A stretch of DNA of 6,241 nt from an uncultured Amaricoccus sp. (GCF_937891315.1 NZ_CALAGI010000010.1:1-6241), one strand, 5' to 3'; positions 1 through 5,975 are shown, counted from the first letter of the stretch. Made by a program: numbers and translations. Notes: generated by a model not told the origin, from the letters alone.

Positions 1-972
1 GATGCGTTCGAGCGCGCGCTGCGCCTGCGCAGCGGTGATCCGGCCGCGCTCGTCGGGAACGGCCTCGCGCTCGGCGAGTATTTCGGCGATCTCGTGGTGT
101 TCGGCACCCGTGGCGCGCAGTTCTGGTCCGTCGATCCGGATTTCACCAAGAACCAGTATCTGCGCTCGCTGAAGACCTCGCTCCTCGCGCGCCGCTCGGT
201 GACGGGCTACGCGGACGGCGACGTGCTCTATCTCTCGACCACGGGCATCCGCTCGCTGCAGGCCCGCGACAGTTCGAATTTCGCCAAGGTGTCGGACGTC
301 GGGTCACCGATCGACATACTCCTGCGCGCCGAGCTTGATTTCGCCGGGGCCGACGTCGAGCCGATCTTTCAGGACCACGATCGCAACGTCACGCGGTTCC
401 TGCAGCTCGCGAAGGGGATCATCCACGAGCAGAGTGGCCAGTTCTGGCTCTGCCTCAAGGAGAAGGTCTACGTGCTGACCAACTACCCGGCGGCGAAGGT
501 CCGGGCCTGGTCGGTCTTCGATCTTCCGGTGACGACGCACTTCAACCCAACGGTCGGGCTTCTGAAAGGGCGCTGGGTCGGGGACATCTGCGCGATCCGC
601 GACGACCTGATCATGCGGAACAACGCCGACGAGGTGTTCATCTATGGCGGCATCACCGGATCGACCTACGACCGCAGCGAGGTTGAGGTTGTCACCCCGC
701 ACATGGACATGGGCAAGCCCTCGACGGTCAAGCGGTTCACCGGGATCGACATGGCCTGCTACGGGGAGTGGCAGGTGGAGGTTTCGCTCGACGTCAACAA
801 CGTGGAGTGGGAGCCGGTCGCGGTCATCGACGGCAGCACGCACCGGGTTTACCGGGTCGGCTTCGATCTCGAGGGCACGCATCTCGCGCTGAGGCTGCGG
901 AGCACGACGCCAGGCCCGGCGAAGATCGGTCAGGTGACGGTGCTCTACGCCGGCGGGGAGGGCGAAAAATGA
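1..972 (+). CDS. Tail nozzle / packaged-DNA stabilisation protein, C-terminal part (T7 gp12 / P22 gp10-like)
   Basis: The frame is open from base 1 to the TGA at 970-972, so the true start lies left of the window; 323 residues are visible. Nozzle proteins sit below the portal at the distal end of a podovirus tail and hold the packaged genome. Seen here: a beta-rich protein with the segment VVFGTRGAQFWSVDPD (about residues 33-48), then TKNQYLRSL and a run of short beta-strands (DVLYLSTTGIRSLQARD), a style typical of these propeller-type tail proteins. The last 90 or so residues (from MDMGKPSTVKRFTGIDM) alternate hydrophobic residues in a beta-sandwich pattern ending QVTVLYAGGEGEK. The next gene is gp13-like, the same order as T7 gp12-gp13, which supports the call. 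The gene overlaps its successor by four bases (ATGA). A P22-type stabilisation protein rather than a strict T7 gp12 homologue is equally possible. Confidence 0.72.
   Translation, partial: DAFERALRLRSGDPAALVGNGLALGEYFGDLVVFGTRGAQFWSVDPDFTKNQYLRSLKTSLLARRSVTGYADGDVLYLSTTGIRSLQARDSSNFAKVSDVGSPIDILLRAELDFAGADVEPIFQDHDRNVTRFLQLAKGIIHEQSGQFWLCLKEKVYVLTNYPAAKVRAWSVFDLPVTTHFNPTVGLLKGRWVGDICAIRDDLIMRNNADEVFIYGGITGSTYDRSEVEVVTPHMDMGKPSTVKRFTGIDMACYGEWQVEVSLDVNNVEWEPVAVIDGSTHRVYRVGFDLEGTHLALRLRSTTPGPAKIGQVTVLYAGGEGEK
955..962 (+). promoter_or_regulatory. Ribosome binding site for the gp13-like gene
   Basis: GGGGAGGG lies six bases before the ATG at 969. It sets the start at 969 rather than at an in-frame ATG at 768, which would bury a quarter of the protein inside the nozzle gene. 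Confidence 0.75.
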
Positions 973-1436
973 TCGCCGCCGCGCCCCGCCCGTCCGAGAT
1001 TTCCTTCGTCTGCCATCGGCTGCGCGAACAGTCGGCCGAGGAGATGTTCATGCTCTCGTGGCACGACAGCCCGGAGGCGCTGGCGCAGCGGTTCATCAAC
1101 CTCGCGGGCTTCCAGTGGGTGGCCTACGACGGGACCGAGCCGGCGGCGATCTTCGGCGCGCATCCGCTCTGGCCCGGGACATGGAGCCTCTATGGCTTCG
1201 GGACCGACCGCTATGGGAACGTGCTGCGCGAGGTGACGAAGCACTTCCGGCGCGAGGTGGTTCCGGCGGTGCGGGGGAGTGGCGCGCACCGGGCGCAGTG
1301 CATGTCGCCGGCCCACCATACCGAGACGCACCGCTGGCTGGAAATGCTCGGCGGTTCCGAGGAAGCGACATTGCGCTGCTATGGCCGGCGCGGCGAGGAC
1401 ATGAAGATTTTCGCCTGGTTCAAGGAGACGGCCTGA
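969..1436 (+). CDS. gp13-like internal virion protein, GNAT acyltransferase fold (DUF2833 type)
   Basis: A 155-residue protein of about the same size as T7 gp13 (an internal virion protein with a GNAT-like fold that is needed for proper virion assembly). Seen here: a GNAT-like order of elements, with an N-terminal helix-rich part (SEISFVCHRLREQSAEEMF, about residues 9-27). A central strand pair follows (FQWVAYDGTEPAAIFGAHP, about 48-66), then WSLYGFGTD, a basic helix (LREVTKHFRREVVPAV), and a C-terminal block HTETHRWLEMLGGSEEATLR followed by MKIFAW. That last block matches the T7 gp13 tail in layout (helix, 'LxxxGA/GxxEE', strand). The start at 969 is set by a strong ribosome binding site and an ATGA overlap with the nozzle gene. 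I do not see a clear acetyl-CoA R/Q-x-x-G-x-G/A loop, so catalysis is doubtful and a structural role is more likely. Confidence 0.68.
   Translation: MIAAAPRPSEISFVCHRLREQSAEEMFMLSWHDSPEALAQRFINLAGFQWVAYDGTEPAAIFGAHPLWPGTWSLYGFGTDRYGNVLREVTKHFRREVVPAVRGSGAHRAQCMSPAHHTETHRWLEMLGGSEEATLRCYGRRGEDMKIFAWFKETA
1422..1427 (+). promoter_or_regulatory. Ribosome binding site for the 153-residue gene
   Basis: AAGGAG lies eight bases before the ATG at 1436 and inside the end of the preceding gene. It fixes the start at the TGATG overlap rather than at the in-frame ATG at 1058. Confidence 0.75.
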
Positions 1437-1897
1437 TGCCGCTGCCGAGTGACCAGATGCCAGCCCTGATGATGAAGTGGACGCTGGGCGACGAGGACGC
1501 GGCGCGGTTCCTCCTCAACTGCGCCGCGCTCGCACGCCTCGCGGACGATATCGCGGACGGCGACAAGGGGCCCGACCGTGTGGCGGCCATGGGTGAGGTG
1601 CTGGTGCGGGCGATGGTGGTCAACGCCGCGAACCCGTTCTTCATCGCCAATCGCGAGGCTTTGGCGCCGGTTCTGGCGGAGGCCGCCGGCTGGTGGGTCA
1701 CGTCGGAGCGGTGGCGCCGGCACGAGAGCCGCAACACGCGGATGTTCGCGTTCGTCTGGAGGGAAGGGACGGCGAGCATCGCGCACACCGTCGCCTACCT
1801 CATCGGAGGGTGGGAGCACATGCTCGCCGTCATGGAAGACCTGCATGCCCTTGCCGATCGCGATGGCGAGACTTTCGAGGAATGGGAGGCGTCCTGA
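1436..1897 (+). CDS. Small helical phage protein with DDIAD motif, function unknown
   Basis: A 153-residue protein that I cannot assign to a named family. It looks all-helical: a first helix with FLLNCAALARLADDIADGD (residues 25-43), then an alanine/valine-rich helix (MGEVLVRAMVVNA), an ANPFFIANREALAPVLAEA segment, an aromatic and basic stretch (WWVTSERWRRHESRNTRMFAFVW) and a second acidic C-terminal part (ADRDGETFEEWEAS). The DDIAD at residues 37-41 has the spacing of the DDxxD metal-binding motif of isoprenoid synthases. At 153 residues the protein is about half the size of such enzymes, so similarity of function is not claimed. There is no signal peptide and no clear membrane helix. The position between a gp13-like gene and ejection proteins, with coupled overlaps on both sides, implies a role in virion assembly or as a minor virion part. 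Confidence 0.7.
   Translation: MPLPSDQMPALMMKWTLGDEDAARFLLNCAALARLADDIADGDKGPDRVAAMGEVLVRAMVVNAANPFFIANREALAPVLAEAAGWWVTSERWRRHESRNTRMFAFVWREGTASIAHTVAYLIGGWEHMLAVMEDLHALADRDGETFEEWEAS
1884..1889 (+). promoter_or_regulatory. Ribosome binding site for the 309-residue gene
   Basis: GGGAGG lies seven bases before the ATG at 1897. It favours 1897 over the second ATG at 1903 (13 bases away) and over the far-upstream in-frame ATG at 1693. Confidence 0.72.
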
Positions 1898-2826
1898 TGG
1901 GGATGTATGGCGACCCGCCGAAGACCGACACTTCATCGACCGACTTCTACAAGAAGGAGGCCGAGCGCACCCGGCGCGAGGAACAGGCACGCCAGCGACG
2001 CATCGCCGACGGCATGAGCGAGATCAAGACCATCTTCGAGGGCGGCAAGACGAAGATGGACCGGGCGACGGGCAAGTACGACCCGAAGGCCGAATACTAC
2101 TACCGGGGCAAGAAATGGACCCCGGAAGCGCAGACGACCAAGACCATCACCGAGACGAACGGCTTCGGCTGGGGCATGCCCGGTCACAAGGACTATATCG
2201 GCGGCGAGGACGACGGCCAGACCCCCGGCGGCGGCACGACCACGCGCGAGGTGACCACCGGAAAGACGGCGCAGGAGCAATACGACGCTCTCCGGGGCAA
2301 GCTGCGCCTCGGCGGCACGGGTGGGGAAACCCACGAAGGGACGGCCCCGCTCCTCGACGCCCGGCGGAAGGCGCAGGAGGATTTCTACCTGCCCCAGCTC
2401 GACGAGGAGTTCGGCAAGACCAAGGACGAGCTGGCCTTCGCGCTGGCCCGCGCCGGCCTCAGCACCTCGACCGCGGCGAACACCAAGGCCACCGATCTTC
2501 GCAAGGGGTTCCGCCTCGAGCGCGCCGGGATCAACGCCGACATCGACCGGGACATTGCCGGGGCCACCTCGCAGATGAACGACCTGCGGACTTCGATCGA
2601 GGCGGGATTGCGGGCGAGCGGCGACACCACGACGGCCGCCAACGCCGCCTTGGCCGCCCGGACGAATTTCGCCGCCGACATGCCGGAACTGAACCCGCTC
2701 GACCACGTGCTCGGCGGTTTCGCGGAGGGCATCGGCGCGGCGCAGAACGGCTATCAGGTCGGGCAGATCAGGCAGACCGCGCGCGGCGGCGCTGGCTTCA
2801 AAAATCAGAGCAAAATTGTGTCATGA
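1897..2826 (+). CDS. Probable internal virion / DNA-ejection protein, 309 residues
   Basis: I do not recognise a named family. The N-terminus is highly charged and helical (YKKEAERTRREEQARQRR, about residues 18-35). A linker follows that is rich in lysine, tyrosine and glycine and contains GGGTTTREVTTGKT. From about residue 152 (LLDARRKAQEDFYLPQLDEE) to about 295 there is a long helical, alanine-rich region with a heptad-like pattern through FALARAGLSTSTAANTKATD and INADIDRDIAGATSQMNDLR. This mix of a charged start, a flexible linker and long helices is common in podovirus internal proteins, and the neighbours are of that class, so the role is inferred from style and position. It begins at a TGATG overlap. 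The C-terminal codons (FKNQSKIVS) are unusually AT-rich next to the endonuclease gene, so the original end may have been altered, although a tail of that kind could also be native. Confidence 0.6.
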   Translation: MGMYGDPPKTDTSSTDFYKKEAERTRREEQARQRRIADGMSEIKTIFEGGKTKMDRATGKYDPKAEYYYRGKKWTPEAQTTKTITETNGFGWGMPGHKDYIGGEDDGQTPGGGTTTREVTTGKTAQEQYDALRGKLRLGGTGGETHEGTAPLLDARRKAQEDFYLPQLDEEFGKTKDELAFALARAGLSTSTAANTKATDLRKGFRLERAGINADIDRDIAGATSQMNDLRTSIEAGLRASGDTTTAANAALAARTNFAADMPELNPLDHVLGGFAEGIGAAQNGYQVGQIRQTARGGAGFKNQSKIVS

Positions 2827-2830
2827 ACAA
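2801..2830. other. AT-rich patch at the endonuclease boundary
   Basis: Direct count gives 9 G or C in 30 bases (30%), and 19 in 50 for 2801-2850 (38%), within otherwise very GC-rich sequence. The patch spans the last codons of the 309-residue gene and the first of the endonuclease gene. I read it as the left edge of imported DNA; this is inference. Confidence 0.6.
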
Positions 2831-3380
2831 TCTCATCGGAATTGACGAGCTACGCCAGATGTTCCGCCTCGACCAGGAGACGGGCACACTCTGGTGGCTA
2901 TCCCGGCCGCGCGAGATGTTCGCGACGCAGCGCGGGTTTGCGGTCTGGAACGCGCGCTATGCCGGGGCCGAGGCATTCACCTTCACGGACCCGAGCGGCT
3001 ACCGGCACGGGCGCATCCTAAGGCGGCATTACATGGCGCATCGTGTGATCTGGGCGCTGGCAAACGGTCGTTGGCCGACGGCGCAGGTTGACCACCGCGA
3101 CGGCGATCCGCAGAACAACCGGCCCGGCAACCTGCGGGAAGCGACCCGCTCCGAGAACAACCGGAACATGCGTCCCCGCGCTGGAACGAGCCGCTTCAAG
3201 GGCGTGTGCTACTGCAAACAGACCGGACGGTGGATATCTCAGTCCAAGATCGGAGATCGCCATATCTGGCTTCTCCGGCATGACACTGAGGAGCAGGCGG
3301 CCCGGGCCTACGATACCTTCGCGCGCGAAGCATTCGGCGCCTTCGCTCGCCTCAACTTCCCGAACGAGGAGGCTGCCTGA
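2823..3380 (+). CDS. HNH endonuclease with AP2 DNA-binding domain (homing-type)
   Basis: A 185-residue protein. Residues 1-66 are an N-terminal region of the kind seen in phage HNH proteins (FRLDQETGTLWW, then GYRHGRILRRHYMAHR). The HNH core (HNH_3 type) has H73 in AHRVIWAL, D90-H91 in QVDHRDGD, N98/N99, and N103 in NLREATRSENNRNM; all catalytic and metal-binding positions appear present. Residues 121-180 form an AP2-type DNA-binding domain (GTSRFKGVCYCKQTGRW, EEQAARAYDTFAREAFG, ARLNFP). Such proteins cut DNA at specific sites and spread the gene carrying them between phages. Genes with this HNH plus AP2 layout often lie free-standing between phage genes. Here the gene sits between two structural genes, overlapping the first by ATGA and the next by TGATG. 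It has no good ribosome binding site of its own (only AGAG at 2807-2810), so it probably depends on translation of the upstream gene. The length is normal and there is no frameshift. Confidence 0.93.
   Translation: MNNLIGIDELRQMFRLDQETGTLWWLSRPREMFATQRGFAVWNARYAGAEAFTFTDPSGYRHGRILRRHYMAHRVIWALANGRWPTAQVDHRDGDPQNNRPGNLREATRSENNRNMRPRAGTSRFKGVCYCKQTGRWISQSKIGDRHIWLLRHDTEEQAARAYDTFAREAFGAFARLNFPNEEAA
3366..3372 (+). promoter_or_regulatory. Ribosome binding site of the gp14-like gene, inside the endonuclease gene
   Basis: GAGGAGG lies seven bases before the ATG at 3380 and encodes part of the last residues (NEEAA) of the endonuclease. The AP2 domain normally ends at about ARLNFP, so this short tail looks like phage DNA that the endonuclease frame runs into. 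It is the strongest ribosome binding site in the right half of the window. Confidence 0.75.
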
Positions 3381-4102
3381 TGTGTGCTCCGGGCTTGGAC
3401 CCCTTTACCATCGCGGCCATCGCCGGCAGCGTGGCCTCGGCTGGCGGCGCGAAGATGAACGCGGACGCGCAGAACGACGCGATCCGGGCGCAGAACGCCG
3501 AGAACCAGAAGGCGATGCAGGCGCAGCAGATCGCCCGCGAGGAGGAGGCACAGCGCCAACTCTCGATGGAGGGCCAGCAGACCGACGAGGTGGCGAAATC
3601 GCTGGTCAAGGCGAACCCGGCCGGCGCGCTGATGCGGGCAAAGCAGACCGTCGCCGCGCCGGACAATGCGATCACCGGATCGGCGGGCTCCTACAACGAG
3701 GAACCCCAGGCGCCGCCGATCCAGAACAAGGACGTGTCGGGCGCCAGCGCGGGCTACGAGAAGAAGTCGGTCGACACGACCAAGACGGTCCTCGATGCGC
3801 TGGCGATGCTGTCGGCGCTCGGCGGGGAGACGGCGGCGGCCGGCGACGCGGTGGGTCGGAGCAATTCGAACATCCAGACGATCGGCGGCAATCGGCGCGG
3901 CTCGCTCAACGCCAACGCGGCCGAAACGCGCATCCCGGCCCCGACCGTCACCGCGAACCCCGGGCTGATGGGCGATCTGCTCATGCTCGGCGGCGGCGCC
4001 GGGGCGCAATACGCGGGCTCGAAAATGGGCGCCGGCCCGAAGAAGCCGCCGAAGCTGACCGACGCCGAACTGGCATCGCTGTCGAGCGGGGGTCTATACT
4101 GA
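3380..4102 (+). CDS. gp14-like internal virion (ejection) protein
   Basis: A 240-residue protein. It starts MCAPGLDPFTIAAIAGSVAS, a Met-Cys start followed by a small-residue hydrophobic stretch (about residues 9-24), much like T7 gp14, which starts MCW and then a hydrophobic stretch. A long glutamine/alanine-rich helix likely to form a coiled coil follows (DAQNDAIRAQNAENQKAM through EEEAQRQ, about 29-62). The middle is low in complexity. A second weakly hydrophobic, glycine-rich segment lies near the end (PGLMGDLLMLGGGAGAQYAG, about 194-213). T7 gp14 is about 196 residues, is ejected into the host and forms part of the channel at the outer membrane; the same role is inferred here. The start is fixed by a strong ribosome binding site and a TGATG overlap with the endonuclease gene. 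It is coupled to the transglycosylase-like gene by another TGATG. Confidence 0.66.
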   Translation: MCAPGLDPFTIAAIAGSVASAGGAKMNADAQNDAIRAQNAENQKAMQAQQIAREEEAQRQLSMEGQQTDEVAKSLVKANPAGALMRAKQTVAAPDNAITGSAGSYNEEPQAPPIQNKDVSGASAGYEKKSVDTTKTVLDALAMLSALGGETAAAGDAVGRSNSNIQTIGGNRRGSLNANAAETRIPAPTVTANPGLMGDLLMLGGGAGAQYAGSKMGAGPKKPPKLTDAELASLSSGGLY

Positions 4103-5517
4103 TGCAGGCGCAGCTCTACGCAAACCCGATGTTCGCCTCTGGCCTGTCCGACATTCTCGGTCAGGCGCTCGGCGGAGGGAACCCGCTTCAGGTCGCGCAG
4201 TCGGAACTTGCCGCGGCGAAGGCCGGCGAGGTGAACGACACGGCGCGCTATCGGGAGGCGGCAGGTCAGGCGGCGGCGAAGCACGACCTCGCCGCGATGC
4301 TTGCCGCGTTCGGCCAGGCCGGGCCAGGCTACGGTTCGGCCGCGCCACAGATAGCCTCGGCGATGGCCTCGCTGCCGGAGTTCGGGTTCGACGATGCGAC
4401 GCAGGGCCGCATCCAGGTTGGCACCGGGACGCAGGAAGCCAAGGGCACCTTCGCCGGCATGGGTCAGTGGCTCGGCACCGAGCTTGCGAAGACCGATCGG
4501 CTCGTCGCCGGCGATCGCGGCATTGCCCAGATGAAGATCGACGCCGACCGGGCGACGCAGGAACGCGGCTTCGACGCCTTCAAGGGCGCGCTCGACGGCT
4601 ACGTCGGGCGCCTCGGCCAGATCGAGAGCGGCTGGAAGGGCGGCGCGCAGAACCCGAACTCCTCGGCCGGCGGCTATTTCCAGTGGACCGACGGCACCGC
4701 CAACCAGTACGGCGTGACGAAAGGCGACCTCGCTTCCGAGACGGCGGGCCTTGAGCGCTTCACCCTCGACAATGCCCACACCTTCGAGGCGATGCTCGGC
4801 CGGGCGCCCCAGAGCGAGGCCGAGCTCTACCTGATGCACCAGCAGGGCGCGGGCGGCGCGGCCAAGCTGCTCGGCAACCCGTCGGCGCGCGCGGTCGATG
4901 TCGTGGGCCGCGACGCCGTCCTGAACAATGGCGGGAACGAGGGCATGTCGGCGGGCCAGTTCGCCCAGCATGTCATGGGCTATTACGGCGGCGGCACGGG
5001 TGGCGGGGGGATTGATCCGCGGGTCTATGGTCTCCTGCTCGGCGCGGGCACGCCCGGGGTCAATACGAACCAGAGCCGCATCCTCTCGGGGCTGGCCGAC
5101 GACTGGATGGCGCCAGAGAGTGGCGTGGAGGACGCGCCGGCGATGACCGGCGGCGGGCGGTCTCTGCTTCTCAGCGGCCTCGGCAAGGACATGGACCCGG
5201 CGACCGCGATGCATGTCGTCACCCAGACCGAGGGGCTGATGCGGGAGGGAATGCCCGAGAACGACGCTATCGCCTACGCGCTGCAGAACCTTGAGAGCGA
5301 GACGACGATCGACGCCAACGATGGCTGGTGGCCGGGCGACTGGTTCACCGGTCCCGAGACCGCGACGAAGGTGACGGGCATCAAGCCGCGCGGCGAGGTG
5401 ACGAACGTCGGGCAACCGGGCGGCATCCCGTCGCCGACGACGCCCGAGGAGTTCGCGGCGCTTCCCAGCGGGACGAAGTTCAAGGCGCCCGACGGAACGA
5501 TGCGGATCAAGCCGTGA
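4102..5517 (+). CDS. Virion-associated lytic transglycosylase / lysozyme-like ejection protein
   Basis: A 471-residue protein with a peptidoglycan-cleaving domain at about residues 165-295. Seen: the likely catalytic glutamate E175 in QIESG, then NPNSSAGGYFQWTDGTANQYG (184-204), which matches the 'SSAxGxxQ(F/W)xxxTxxxYG' pattern of soluble lytic transglycosylase-type domains. It continues with ELYLMHQQGAGGAAKLL (241-257), typical of phage members, and ends with GQFAQHVMGYY. Residues 1-160 are alanine-rich and helical. A glycine linker (about 296-305) leads to a helical C-terminal region (DPATAMHVVTQTEGLMREG) and a short terminal motif PSGTKFKAPDGTMRIKP. No signal peptide or membrane anchor is seen, which fits a protein carried in the virion and used at entry rather than for lysis. 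In T7 the comparable domain is at the N-terminus of gp16; here it is on a separate mid-sized protein. The start at 4102 comes from the TGATG overlap and MQAQLYANPMF; the preceding GAGCGGGGG is a weak ribosome binding site. Confidence 0.8.
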   Translation: MQAQLYANPMFASGLSDILGQALGGGNPLQVAQSELAAAKAGEVNDTARYREAAGQAAAKHDLAAMLAAFGQAGPGYGSAAPQIASAMASLPEFGFDDATQGRIQVGTGTQEAKGTFAGMGQWLGTELAKTDRLVAGDRGIAQMKIDADRATQERGFDAFKGALDGYVGRLGQIESGWKGGAQNPNSSAGGYFQWTDGTANQYGVTKGDLASETAGLERFTLDNAHTFEAMLGRAPQSEAELYLMHQQGAGGAAKLLGNPSARAVDVVGRDAVLNNGGNEGMSAGQFAQHVMGYYGGGTGGGGIDPRVYGLLLGAGTPGVNTNQSRILSGLADDWMAPESGVEDAPAMTGGGRSLLLSGLGKDMDPATAMHVVTQTEGLMREGMPENDAIAYALQNLESETTIDANDGWWPGDWFTGPETATKVTGIKPRGEVTNVGQPGGIPSPTTPEEFAALPSGTKFKAPDGTMRIKP

Positions 5518-5960
5518 ACTGGTGGGATAGCGCGCCCCTCGCCGATGCGCCGGGCAACTGGTGGGAAGCCGCGCCGATCGCGCCGTCCGACGCCGCGCCC
5601 GAGGCAATGACCCAGGCACCGGAGATGGCTTCCCCGCTCGCCGACGCGCTGATCGGCGCACTGACGCCCGCCCCCGAAGCCCCAACGCCGCTTGCCCCCT
5701 CGCCGCTCGGGGGCATCGACGCATCGGTGGGCTCGCCGATACCGGAGCCGCCGACCATCGCGGACATGGACCCGCTGGCGATGGCGCAGATGCTGTCCCG
5801 GCCCCGCGACGATGGCATGACGCCCGTTCCCGCGCACCAGACCGTCGATGACACGTCGTCGCTCTGGGGTGATCTCCGCGCGGCCAAACTGCAGGCGCAG
5901 CAGATCATCCCCGGCCTTGAGATGTTCGGCGGCGTCGCTGACCTCAAGCAGGCGCGCGAC
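5514..5960 (+). CDS. Large phage structural / internal protein, N-terminal fragment, GTG start
   Basis: Translation from GTG at 5514, overlapping the previous stop as GTGA, gives about 149 credible residues before the coding signal is lost. Seen: two copies of an NWW motif (NWWDSAP and NWWEAAP, residues 2-8 and 15-21), then a proline/alanine-rich linker (LTPAPEAPTPLAPSPLGG), an acidic DMDPLAMAQMLSRPRDDG and a looser SLWGDLRAAK. Short W-W-x-x-A-P repeats followed by a proline-rich linker are a familiar start for very large ejection proteins of podoviruses (gp16-like or DarB-like), and this position after the transglycosylase fits; that identification is inference. GTG is chosen because it keeps both NWW copies and the stop/start overlap; the next in-frame ATG is at 5607. 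The frame stays open to the right edge, but beyond about 5960 its translation becomes arginine-rich and reads as the shadow of a minus-strand gene, so I end the gene there as broken or mis-joined. Confidence 0.55.
5517..5566 (+). repeat. Direct repeat encoding the NWW motif
   Basis: The 11 bases AACTGGTGGGA occur at 5517-5527 and again at 5556-5566, a spacing of 39 bases (13 codons, in frame). The encoded units are NWWDSAPLA and NWWEAAPIA. A degenerate third relative may be SLWGDLRAA around 5859-5885. Confidence 0.7.
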
Positions 5961-5975
5961 CGGGTGGTTTCCGGC
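5950..5975. other. Breakpoint between phage DNA and unrelated DNA
   Basis: To the left the plus-strand reading is normal protein (LEMFGGVADLKQARD). To the right it turns into arginine-rich shadow (RIARDRHRVRAHRTRDDRR), while the minus strand becomes convincing beta-propeller protein whose last family-like residues (GNHPV) are at 5958-5972. Both genes are cut here with no spacer, stop codon or terminator. The cause may be a deletion or insertion in a decayed prophage, or an artificial join in assembly; the sequence alone cannot separate these. Confidence 0.6.

Noticed and set aside
304..882. 192-residue minus-strand open frame
   Set aside because: Antisense to the nozzle gene, with no motif and no ribosome binding site; a GC-driven shadow.
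1578..2822. Upstream extension of the endonuclease frame (in-frame ATG at 1578)
   Set aside because: The extension is arginine/proline-rich shadow of two real genes. The HNH protein begins naturally at MNNLIGIDEL (2823).
3207..3215. CYC in the endonuclease as a possible zinc-binding site
   Set aside because: The pair lies in the first AP2 strand (FKGVCYCKQTGRW) with no second cysteine pair nearby, so a zinc finger is not supported.
2823..3380. Possible intron or intein at the endonuclease locus
   Set aside because: The flanking proteins are separate genes with their own stop and start codons. No split protein resumes after the endonuclease, and no intein splice residues are seen.
3088..4101. 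Upstream extension of the transglycosylase frame (in-frame ATG at 3088)
   Set aside because: Read in this frame, the region is low-complexity shadow of the endonuclease and gp14-like genes. The real start is the TGATG overlap at 4102.
3754..5724. 656-residue minus-strand open frame
   Set aside because: Its translation is rich in arginine, alanine and leucine with no recognisable domain, and it lies antisense to the well-supported gp14-like and transglycosylase-like genes. Such frames are routine at this GC content.
5274..5957. Continuation of the minus-strand propeller frame leftwards
   Set aside because: After GNHPV the translation (LLEVSDAAEHLKAGDD onwards) loses the blade pattern and is antisense to phage coding, so the open frame is accidental.
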